Below, one piece after another: positions 1-5,058 of a DNA stretch of 7,035 nt; within the stretch, counting starts at the first letter, position 1; each line of letters begins with the position of its first letter. Origin of the DNA: Candidatus Omnitrophota bacterium. Lineage in GTDB: Bacteria > Omnitrophota > Gorgyraeia > Gygaellales > Profunditerraquicolaceae. A model generated the notes under the pieces. The model was not told where the DNA came from. It saw nothing but the letters and a program-made list of their open reading frames with translations, and ran no database searches. Position numbers and translations under genes: made by a program. The DNA is taken from positions 1 to 7,035 of the forward strand of contig JAUYDQ010000091.1 of the NCBI GenBank assembly GCA_030691725.1. Reading direction: 5' to 3'.

Positions 1-69
1 ACTAAAAAACTCATATTAAATCTGCTTTTTAAAAACATCAAAATCGCCCACAAAAATATTTTTTCTTTT

Positions 70-161
70 GAATTTTTTGCCCCCTTTAATTTTTTATTTT
101 TTGAGGAAAAACAAAAATGCCAAACCAAGATTCTAAAAAGAGTTACGAATTTTTTGCCCCC
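70..161. repeat. 15-bp direct repeat spanning the miaB start
   Basis: The 15-mer GAATTTTTTGCCCCC occurs exactly at 70-84, in the T-rich leader, and again at 147-161, inside codons 11-15 of miaB. The copies are 77 bp apart, so they are in different frames and are not a duplicated peptide. The rest of 1-116 is A/T-rich. I see no convincing promoter or gene end there, only a GAGG Shine-Dalgarno at 103-106 serving miaB. The function of the repeat, if any, is unknown. Confidence 0.6.
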
Positions 162-1298
162 AAAGTCTTTATCCGGACTTTCGGCTGCCAGATGAATGTC
201 CGGGATTCAGAGGTGATCTCTGGGCTCCTAGGTAAGGAGGGTTATAAGATTATCGATGAACTGGATAAAGCGGATATTATATTATTCAATACCTGTTCGG
301 TTCGTCAACACGCTGAAGATAAGGTTTGGTCAGAGATAGGCAGGTTTAAACGTATTAAGGGACAGTCCCCTTCGGGGACAGTCCCTTTAATCGGCGTTAT
401 TGGTTGTATGGCACAGAATTATAAAGAAAAGATTTTCGAAAGAGCGCCTAATGTAAATTTTGCGGTAGGGCCGCAAGATTTACATAAGATACCTGAAATT
501 ATCAAAAAATTATCGGCGGAAGACTTCTTTCAGAGAAAAATTTGGGAAACTGATGGGGGTATTCGACCCGAAGAGATTTATCATACGGGTTTTTATCAGG
601 ATAAACAGCATGCTTATATAGTTATTTCTGAAGGTTGTTCCAATTATTGTTCCTATTGTGTGGTACCCTATGTAAGGGGCGAATTACGCAATCGTAATGA
701 TAAAGAAATATTAAAAGAAATTGAAGAGGCAGTTGATAAAGGCATAACTAAAATTACACTATTAGGGCAGAATGTAAATGCATATCAATGTAATGATATT
801 AGTTTCGTAAAGCTCATTGAACTAGTTAACTCGCTTAAAGGCCCGGAAGAATTTAGTTTTATTACTTCCCACCCTAAAGATGCGTCTTTGGATTTATTTA
901 AGACAATGGCAAGCTTAGAGAAACTTAAAAAATATCTGCATCTTCCAGTACAATCGGGCTCAGATAGGATCTTAAAACTTATGAACCGCGGCTATGCAAG
1001 GAAATTCTATTTGGATTTAATAGATAATTACCGTAAAATTGTAAAGGGTGGAATTTTAACAACAGATATAATTGTGGGGTTTCCTACTGAAACGGCTGAT
1101 GATTTTCTCGATACCTATAACTTAGTAAATGATATAAAATTCGATGCTGCCTATATCTTTAAGTATTCACCCCGTCCCCATACCGAGGCAGAAAGATTGA
1201 TTGACGATGTAGATAAAAAAGAGAAAGAAAGAAGGCACAAAATTATCCTAGACTTGCAGAAGGATATTTCAAATAAAAAGAAATGTTTAAAAAAATAA
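117..1298 (+). CDS. miaB: MiaB, tRNA-2-methylthio-N6-isopentenyladenosine37 synthase, lacking the TRAM domain
   Basis: Radical-SAM methylthiotransferase that converts i6A37 to ms2i6A37 in tRNAs reading UNN codons; cytoplasmic. The N-terminal MTTase domain shows the three cysteines that hold the auxiliary Fe-S cluster: C24 (FGCQMN), C60 (NTCSVR) and C97 (GCMAQ). The radical-SAM core has the CxxxCxxC motif at C174, C178 and C181, followed later by DIIVGFPTET and YSPRPHT. The NTCSVR motif and the spacing favour MiaB over RimO or MtaB. A GAGG site at 103-106 lies 10 bases before the ATG. Two oddities stand out. The protein is 393 residues, against roughly 440-470 for the family, and ends at the point where the C-terminal tRNA-binding TRAM domain should start. 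Residues 82-90 are encoded by a palindromic repeat. The 3' end overlaps the next gene by 16 bases. The miaA gene two genes downstream supports the assignment. Confidence 0.93.
   Translation: MPNQDSKKSYEFFAPKVFIRTFGCQMNVRDSEVISGLLGKEGYKIIDELDKADIILFNTCSVRQHAEDKVWSEIGRFKRIKGQSPSGTVPLIGVIGCMAQNYKEKIFERAPNVNFAVGPQDLHKIPEIIKKLSAEDFFQRKIWETDGGIRPEEIYHTGFYQDKQHAYIVISEGCSNYCSYCVVPYVRGELRNRNDKEILKEIEEAVDKGITKITLLGQNVNAYQCNDISFVKLIELVNSLKGPEEFSFITSHPKDASLDLFKTMASLEKLKKYLHLPVQSGSDRILKLMNRGYARKFYLDLIDNYRKIVKGGILTTDIIVGFPTETADDFLDTYNLVNDIKFDAAYIFKYSPRPHTEAERLIDDVDKKEKERRHKIILDLQKDISNKKKCLKK
357..387. repeat. GGGAC/GTCCC palindrome (REP-like) inside miaB
   Basis: Two copies of GGGACAGTCCC face each other across a TTC loop (371-373). 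Strand 357-370 pairs with 374-387 over 14 positions with a single A-A mismatch at 364/380. The unit resembles the GGGGAC/GTCCC-headed repeats that are dispersed in many bacterial genomes and often linked to RAYT (REP-associated tyrosine transposase) genes. That link comes from general knowledge; no RAYT gene is present here. It is read in frame as GQSPSGTVP, between the FKRIK helix and the IGVIGC strand of MiaB, a variable linker in the family. It adds about 3 residues compared with typical MiaB. Confidence 0.75.
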
Positions 1299-2041
1299 TC
1301 TTGTTTATTGTATTGGTAATGTTAACCAGTAATGGTTATTGTTTAGATATAGACAAGGTCAAAGTTTGCTTTTTAAATGGCGATTATAAATCCGCCATAT
1401 CAGAGGGCGAGAGGGCCTTAACAAATTATAGTACCCATTCGCCTAATTTAGATGAGTTATATTATATTCTGGGTTTGAGTTACTTAAAAGACGGAAATTA
1501 TCTGCGTGCCTCGGATATATTCGAAATAATACTGAGAGAATTTAAAGATAGCACTTTTGCCGATGATGCGAAATTAGGTTTGGGAGATACCTATTTTTTA
1601 AAAGGAGATTATGACAAAGCGAAAGAGCACTATAGCAGCTTTTTAAACCGTAATCCCAGCACTAAATTTAAAGCCCCGCTTTATTACCGACTCAGCCAAG
1701 TCGGATTAAAAAAAGGAGACACGCAGCAGGCAAAAGAGTATTTAGATAAACTAAAAAAAGATTTTCCTTCTAATTTGGAAGTAAAACTGAATAAAGACCT
1801 GTATTATCTTTCAGATATTTATTATACCGTGCAGGTAGGCTCTTTTGTGAGATCTGCTAATGCTGCTAACCTGCACAATAAACTAATCGAGAAGGGATAT
1901 GATGCCTACGTGCAAGAAGCAGAAACGAATGGTAGCAAGACCTATAGAGTGAAAGTCGGTAGATTAAGCTCGCGCTTAGAAGTAGTTGAATTAGAAAATA
2001 AACTCTCAAGCGAAGGATATTCCACAAAAATCTCTCCTTAA
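1283..2041 (+). CDS. Secreted TPR-repeat protein with C-terminal SPOR (peptidoglycan-binding) domain
   Basis: A 252-residue protein with no gene name that I recognise. Residues 1-20 form a signal peptide (MFKK, a hydrophobic stretch, then SNGYC). A cysteine lies at position 20, but Y at -1 breaks the lipobox, so export with signal peptidase I cleavage or membrane anchoring is likelier than lipidation. Residues about 25-165 are TPR-like helical hairpins of the YbgF/Tol-Pal-associated kind (GLSYLKDGNYLRA, GDTYFLKGDYDKA, DTQQAKEYL). Residues 180-252 are a SPOR domain (YYTVQVGSF, then YRVKVGRL), a fold that binds glycan strands stripped of stem peptides at division sites. The expected location is the periplasm or cell envelope, with a scaffold or cell-wall role inferred. 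The ATG lies within the last codons of miaB, so translation is probably coupled, and miaA starts 5 bases after the stop. No link between its function and tRNA modification is evident. Confidence 0.85.
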   Translation: MFKKIILFIVLVMLTSNGYCLDIDKVKVCFLNGDYKSAISEGERALTNYSTHSPNLDELYYILGLSYLKDGNYLRASDIFEIILREFKDSTFADDAKLGLGDTYFLKGDYDKAKEHYSSFLNRNPSTKFKAPLYYRLSQVGLKKGDTQQAKEYLDKLKKDFPSNLEVKLNKDLYYLSDIYYTVQVGSFVRSANAANLHNKLIEKGYDAYVQEAETNGSKTYRVKVGRLSSRLEVVELENKLSSEGYSTKISP

Positions 2042-2046
2042 CTTTA

Positions 2047-2997
2047 ATGAAACCACGAATAATCTTTCTGGTTGGTCCCACTGCCATAGGGAAAACGGAG
2101 ATTGCTGTAGCGATAGCCAAAAAGATTAATGCTGAAATTATTTCCTGCGATTCCATGCAGGTGTATAAAGGCATGGATATAATTACTTCAAAACCACCGT
2201 TTGCTTTAAGAAGAACAACCCCGCATCATTTAATTAGCGCTATTTCTCCAGATAAGGAATATAATGTCTCAAGATACTATAAAGATGTAGTCCGAAAGAT
2301 TAAAGAAATCCTGAAACGCGGCAAGATTCCTCTTATTGTAGGAGGAACCGGGCTTTATATGTCAATACTGATTGATGGGATATTTAAAAGCAGTGCCTCA
2401 AGTAAAGTTATCCGTAACCGTCTATATAGGCAAGCAGAAAGGTTGGGTAATGAATATTTATATAACAGGCTGAAAGACATAGATCCCGAGGCAACTTCAA
2501 AAATTCATCCCCATGATACAAAACGTATTGTCCGAGCCTTGGAGGTTTTCGAAGCCACGGGTCAGCCGATTTCTAAACTTCAGAAACAAAGAAAAGGTCT
2601 TTCGCAAGATTATGATATAAAGATTTTTGGCCTGAATATGCCGCGGGAGAAACTTTATCAGAAAATAGAAGAGCGGGTTGAAAGAATGTTTACCAATGGA
2701 TTAGTTGACGAAGCCAAGCGGCTTCTAAAATTAAAATTAAGCAAAACCGCTGCTTACGCGATAGGCATAAAGGAATTGAAGGGATATCTAGATGGTTTAT
2801 ATGATCTGGATGAGGCAAAGCGCCTGATAAAGAGAAACACGCGCCTCTACGCTAAACGACAGCTCACCTGGTTTAGGAAGGACAAGCGCATAAGTTGGTT
2901 TGGGGTGGGAGAAAAAGAAACTCCGGCATCCGTTGCCAATAGAATATTTAAAAAATTAAGGACCGTTTCTTGGCCCAATCTGGAAAATATCCCCTAA
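2047..2997 (+). CDS. miaA: MiaA, tRNA dimethylallyltransferase
   Basis: Transfers the dimethylallyl group from DMAPP to N6 of A37 in tRNAs reading UNN codons, making the i6A substrate of MiaB; cytoplasmic. The 316-residue length is normal for the family. Visible motifs are the P-loop GPTAIGKT (10-17), the anticodon- and substrate-contacting DSMQVYKGMDIITSKP (35-50), VGGTGLY (98-104), the KRIVRALEV / GQPISKLQ segment, the AIGIKEL motif, and the C-terminal TRLYAKRQLTWFRKD that carries the conserved RQ-TW signature. No clear Shine-Dalgarno precedes the ATG. With only 5 bases after the SPOR stop, coupled translation is the likely mode. The last residues are encoded next to the repeat that fills the gap before hflX and may be slightly altered by it. 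Confidence 0.96.
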   Translation: MKPRIIFLVGPTAIGKTEIAVAIAKKINAEIISCDSMQVYKGMDIITSKPPFALRRTTPHHLISAISPDKEYNVSRYYKDVVRKIKEILKRGKIPLIVGGTGLYMSILIDGIFKSSASSKVIRNRLYRQAERLGNEYLYNRLKDIDPEATSKIHPHDTKRIVRALEVFEATGQPISKLQKQRKGLSQDYDIKIFGLNMPREKLYQKIEERVERMFTNGLVDEAKRLLKLKLSKTAAYAIGIKELKGYLDGLYDLDEAKRLIKRNTRLYAKRQLTWFRKDKRISWFGVGEKETPASVANRIFKKLRTVSWPNLENIP

Positions 2998-3014
2998 GGG
3001 CGTAGATCCTCTTT

Positions 3015-3077
3015 TTGGGGACACCCTTCCGATTGGCTTCAAAGACGTCCCCCGATTGGACTGGTGCCTGTCCCTAT
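3015..3077. repeat. REP-like palindromic repeat in the miaA-hflX gap
   Basis: The 86-base gap between miaA and hflX is mostly repeat. GGGGAC at 3017-3022 can pair with GTCCCC at 3047-3052, and GGGACA at 3018-3023 can pair with TGTCCC at 3069-3074. The octamer CCGATTGG occurs twice, at 3029-3036 and 3052-3059. The right end, GGTGCCTGTCCCTATT, looks like the termini of dispersed GGGACAGGCACC-type repeats. The heads match the palindrome inside miaB, which suggests the same family in a more degenerate or composite form. There is no T-tract, so it does not look like an intrinsic terminator. Confidence 0.6.
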
Positions 3078-3083
3078 TAAAAG

Positions 3084-4343
3084 ATGGAAAGAGCTTTACT
3101 TGTAACGATAAAATTAAAATCAGAAAAAGATAGCTGGCGGCTTGAGGATGTGGCTGAGGAATTAGAAGAGCTGACCCATACCTGCGGCGCAGAAGCGGTA
3201 GATAATATTACTTGTATTTGCGATAAACCTACGCCCAATCTTTTTATTGGCAAAGGCAAGACGCAAGAGTTAGCTTTGTTAGCCGAAGAGGAAGGAGTAA
3301 ACACAGTTATTTTGAGCCATGATTTATCCGGGACGCAGCAGCGAAACTTAGAAGAAGTGATAGGTAAAAAAACTATTGACCGCACACAGTTGATTTTAGA
3401 TATATTTGCCCGTCACGCCAGGAGCCCGGAGGGGAAAACACAGGTAGAGCTGGCGCAGTTACAGTATCTTATGCCTAGGCTCGTAGGAAAAGGAGTAATG
3501 CTTTCGCGTTTAGGGGGCGGCATTGGTACAAGGGGGCCGGGAGAACAGAAGCTGGAAGTTGACCGCAGGCGTATAAGTAAACGGATTGATAAATTAAAAG
3601 ATGATTTAAGGCGTCTTCGGCAACATCGCCTGACGATGAGAAAGAGGAGGAAAGAAAACGCCATACCTACCGTGGCTTTGATAGGTTATACTAATGCGGG
3701 TAAATCCACACTTTTGAATGCCTTGACCTTCGCCGGACAAACCGTATCCGATAGCCTATTTACTACCTTAGACCCTTTACACAAAAGTTTTGTTTTACCT
3801 AACGGAGAGCACATCGTTATTTCAGATACAGTGGGATTTTTACATAACCTTCCCCATCATCTTATAGAGGCATTTAAAGCCACGCTCGAAGAAGTTGTAG
3901 AAGCGGATTTATTAATACATGTTTTAGATATAAGCCACCTGCGCGTATACGAACACAATCAAGCCGTGTTTAGCGTATTGAAAGAATTGCAAGCTGATAA
4001 GAAACCCTTGATTACTGCTTTGAATAAAATTGATTTATTAGAAGATAAGACCTGGCTTGAGCAATTAAAAAAAGATTTTCATAATTCCCTAACAATTTCT
4101 GCCAAATTAAGACAGAACCTGGATTCTTTACTAGAGAAGATTCAGGAAAATTTCGTAAGCAGAATGACACACCTTGAGCTTTTGATTCCCCATTCCCGCA
4201 TGGATTTAGTAGATTTATGCTATCGCGAAGGTAAGGTAGAAGAAATAAAGTACCTTCAGAAAGGCATAAAGATAAGATTAAACCTGCCAAGAGTTCTCTC
4301 ACAGAAGTTATTGCATAACAGAGAGATAGAAAAAATCAGTTAG
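3084..4343 (+). CDS. hflX: HflX, ribosome-associated GTPase
   Basis: GTPase that binds the large ribosomal subunit; in characterised bacteria it splits stalled or hibernating 70S ribosomes, including after heat stress. The N-terminal HflX domain covers about residues 1-190, with the diagnostic IGKGK, a glycine-rich RLGGGIGTRGPGEQ segment and a following basic coiled helix. The GTPase domain has G1 GYTNAGKST (201-209), G2 FTTLDP, G3 DTVGF (248-252), G4 NKID (314-317) and G5 SA near 339, all intact. The 419-residue length is normal. The ATG is the first possible start, because an in-frame TAA lies at 3078-3080, and MERALLV is a typical HflX beginning. No good Shine-Dalgarno is seen; the upstream bases belong to the repeat. 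In gammaproteobacteria hflX also lies near miaA, so the neighbourhood is partly conserved. Confidence 0.96.
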   Translation: MERALLVTIKLKSEKDSWRLEDVAEELEELTHTCGAEAVDNITCICDKPTPNLFIGKGKTQELALLAEEEGVNTVILSHDLSGTQQRNLEEVIGKKTIDRTQLILDIFARHARSPEGKTQVELAQLQYLMPRLVGKGVMLSRLGGGIGTRGPGEQKLEVDRRRISKRIDKLKDDLRRLRQHRLTMRKRRKENAIPTVALIGYTNAGKSTLLNALTFAGQTVSDSLFTTLDPLHKSFVLPNGEHIVISDTVGFLHNLPHHLIEAFKATLEEVVEADLLIHVLDISHLRVYEHNQAVFSVLKELQADKKPLITALNKIDLLEDKTWLEQLKKDFHNSLTISAKLRQNLDSLLEKIQENFVSRMTHLELLIPHSRMDLVDLCYREGKVEEIKYLQKGIKIRLNLPRVLSQKLLHNREIEKIS

Positions 4344-4349
4344 AATATC

Positions 4350-4364
4350 TAACAAATTTTGTTA
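4350..4364. promoter_or_regulatory. 15-bp palindrome upstream of the hspR -35
   Basis: TAACAAA, one central T, then TTTGTTA forms a perfect 7-bp inverted repeat. It starts 6 bases after the hflX stop and ends 7 bases before the predicted hspR -35 box. It could be a protein-binding site or a relic of hflX 3'-end processing. It is too A/T-rich to act as a terminator stem on its own. Function is not assignable. Confidence 0.35.
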
Positions 4365-4371
4365 AACTTAC

Positions 4372-4400
4372 TTGACAAAATTATTATTTTATGTTATGTT
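4372..4400 (+). promoter_or_regulatory. Sigma70-type promoter of hspR
   Basis: A perfect -35 box TTGACA (4372-4377) is separated by 17 bases from TATGTT (4395-4400), which is preceded by an extended -10 TGT at 4392-4394. Transcription would start near 4406-4407, about 150 bases before the hspR start codon, and exactly at the left arm of the 14-bp inverted repeat. This gives the heat-shock regulator block its own entry point, separate from hflX. Confidence 0.75.
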
Positions 4401-4403
4401 TTA

Positions 4404-4438
4404 TGGTACAGGAAAGTATAAAACACTTTCCTGTACCA
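4404..4438. promoter_or_regulatory. Perfect 14-bp inverted repeat with 7-base spacer: candidate HspR operator
   Basis: TGGTACAGGAAAGT (4404-4417) and ACTTTCCTGTACCA (4425-4438) are exact reverse complements separated by ATAAAAC. The site covers the predicted hspR transcription start. The inner part, GGAAAGT-N7-ACTTTCC, has the arm length and spacer of the HspR operator HAIR (CTTGAGT-N7-ACTCAAG) and the same GT/AC flanking the spacer, but different outer bases. HspR proteins are commonly autoregulated, so a lineage-specific HspR operator is the preferred reading. As RNA it would also form a strong 5' hairpin that could stabilise the transcript. That the repeat exists is certain; its role is inferred. 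Confidence 0.6.
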
Positions 4439-4442
4439 CTGC

Positions 4443-4523
4443 GAAAATCTCTTCAAGTTATGGCTTTGGCTAAAGGAAGCCAAACCATTGTTCCCCAACT
4501 TATCGCCGAAGGCGATTTTCTTG
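4443..4523 (+). promoter_or_regulatory. Structured hspR leader RNA with mutually exclusive helices
   Basis: Several nested complementary segments lie between the promoter and hspR. GAAAATC (4443-4449) pairs with GATTTTC (4514-4520). AAGTT (4455-4459) pairs with AACTT (4497-4501). An 11-bp stem formed by 4460-4471 and 4478-4488, with one bulged C at 4464, closes a 6-base loop. A competing hairpin, ATCGCC-GAA-GGCGAT (4502-4516), is followed by TTTTCTTGTT and uses bases 4514-4516 of the first helix. The layout is therefore like an attenuator: the outer helix would disrupt a short terminator-like hairpin. I do not recognise it as a known riboswitch class. This stretch and its flanks account for the 214-base gap, and no ORF is evident in it. 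Confidence 0.45.
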
Positions 4524-4557
4524 TTAGGAATAGGAGATAGAGCAAAAGGAGTTGACT

Positions 4558-4815
4558 GTGCCTCTATTTGATATTTATATTAGCCCGGATGAACCAGTTT
4601 ATGTCATCAGCGTGGTCAGCAAATTAGTGGATTTACCTGTATGGACTTTGCGCCAATTAGATAAAGCCGGTGTGGTCCATCCTAAGAGGATAGGCAAAAA
4701 GAGCCGGCTCTATTCCTTGAAAGACATAAAGAGACTAGAGTATATCCATTATTTAATGGAAGATAAACACGTCAATATTCACGGCATAAAGATAATTTTA
4801 GAGAAAGAAGAATAA
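4558..4815 (+). CDS. hspR: HspR, MerR-family heat-shock repressor
   Basis: DNA-binding repressor of chaperone genes, known in actinobacteria and epsilonproteobacteria, where it binds HAIR sites, with DnaK acting as co-repressor in Streptomyces. The 85-residue protein is nearly all MerR winged helix. VYVISVVSKLVDLPVWTLRQ (14-33) is the recognition helix-turn-helix, GVVHPKR with SRLYSLKDIKRL (38-60) is the wing and second helix, and HVNIHGIKIIL (71-81) is the ending typical of HspR (VNLAGIKRI in relatives). It lacks the C-terminal tail of actinobacterial HspR. I chose the GTG at 4558 because AAGGAG (4546-4551) lies 6 bases upstream; the TTG at 4552 abuts that site directly. The position in front of hrcA-grpE-dnaK strongly supports HspR over a generic MerR protein. 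Confidence 0.85.
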   Translation: MPLFDIYISPDEPVYVISVVSKLVDLPVWTLRQLDKAGVVHPKRIGKKSRLYSLKDIKRLEYIHYLMEDKHVNIHGIKIILEKEE

Positions 4816-4831
4816 TTTTTTTATTTTAGTG

Positions 4832-4858
4832 TTAGCACTCCTTAAGTTAGAGTGCCAG
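4832..4858. promoter_or_regulatory. CIRCE operator (HrcA-binding site)
   Basis: TTAGCACTC (4832-4840), a 9-base spacer, then GAGTGCCAG (4850-4858). The left arm is the exact CIRCE consensus and the right arm matches 7 of 9 positions of GAGTGCTAA. HrcA binds this element to repress chaperone operons and releases it on heat shock. It lies 16 bases after the hspR stop and 227 bases before hrcA. No strong promoter is visible immediately upstream (only TATTTT at 4822-4827), so it may act as a roadblock on transcription from hspR or at a distance on the hrcA promoter. Confidence 0.9.
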
Positions 4859-4928
4859 TAGTTTATTGTAAAAGATAAGGAGAACGGGTGAGGCAGGGGA
4901 ATTTTCCCAGAATTTTCTAGATAAGCGC

Positions 4929-4956
4929 TTGACTAAGCAGGAAATTATGCTAAAAT
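4929..4956 (+). promoter_or_regulatory. Sigma70-type promoter of hrcA-grpE-dnaK
   Basis: TTGACT (4929-4934), a 16-base spacer and TAAAAT (4951-4956), with an extended -10 TGC at 4948-4950. The expected start, near 4962-4964, coincides with the left arm of the degenerate second CIRCE. That is the usual place for CIRCE to repress a housekeeping promoter. The transcript would carry a leader of about 95 bases including the GC-rich hairpin before hrcA. Confidence 0.75.
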
Positions 4957-4962
4957 TAACCT

Positions 4963-4988
4963 TTGGCATTCTTAAGGTAGGGTGCTGG
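4963..4988. promoter_or_regulatory. Degenerate second CIRCE-like site
   Basis: TTGGCATTC (4963-4971) matches 7 of 9 bases of the left CIRCE arm. GGGTGCTGG (4980-4988) matches 6 of 9 of the right arm, but the spacer is 8 rather than 9 bases. The site aligns with the first CIRCE through the shared spacer core TTAAG and the ATAAGGAG that follows both (4875-4882 and 4997-5004), so it looks like a diverged copy. It sits over the predicted transcription start. Binding by HrcA may be weak. Confidence 0.55.
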
Positions 4989-5006
4989 TGCGACGAATAA
5001 GGAGCA

Positions 5007-5056
5007 CCGTTTAGCACGCCGGCCGAGACGGTGAGGCCGGCCGGTAAACGGAGGTG
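5007..5056 (+). promoter_or_regulatory. Hairpin occluding the hrcA Shine-Dalgarno: possible RNA thermometer
   Basis: CCGTTTA (5007-5013) pairs with TAAACGG (5045-5051), and GCCGGCC (5018-5024) pairs with GGCCGGC (5035-5041), leaving a 10-base loop. The 3' strand runs into the hrcA Shine-Dalgarno GGAGG (5050-5054). In an alternative register CACC (5005-5008) pairs with GGTG (5053-5056), burying more of the site. A weak outer helix over the SD on a strong inner helix fits temperature-gated translation of a heat-shock gene. A static stabilising hairpin is equally possible. The structure is seen; the role is inferred. Confidence 0.5.
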
Positions 5057-5058
5057 GC

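Noticed and set aside
1265..1300. Frameshift in the A-rich end of miaB that would restore a TRAM domain
   Set aside because: The downstream frames encode the signal peptide and TPR of the next gene; no TRAM-like sequence is present in any frame.
1283..1348. Lipoprotein signal (Cys at residue 20) for the TPR-SPOR protein
   Set aside because: The residues before the cysteine (NGY) do not fit a lipobox.
1866..2174. Minus-strand open frame of 102 codons across the SPOR-miaA junction
   Set aside because: It lies antisense to two well-supported genes, and the protein has no recognisable domain.
3005..3077. Intrinsic terminator after miaA
   Set aside because: Pairing is long-range and imperfect, and no T-run follows the 3' arm.
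3077..4302. Three minus-strand open frames within hflX
   Set aside because: All are antisense shadows of a full-length, motif-complete HflX.
4552..4557. TTG at 4552 as the hspR start
   Set aside because: It directly abuts the AAGGAG site, leaving no spacing; the GTG at 4558 has a 6-base spacing.
4888..4920. Ten-codon GTG-started reading frame after TAAGGAG in the hrcA leader, a possible leader peptide
   Set aside because: Very short, no diagnostic codon run, and the AAGGAG is shared with the duplicated module rather than clearly a ribosome site. Not enough to call a gene.
4929..4945. HAIR half-site at CTTGACT in the hrcA promoter
   Set aside because: It is the -35 box, and no matching right arm lies 7 bases downstream.
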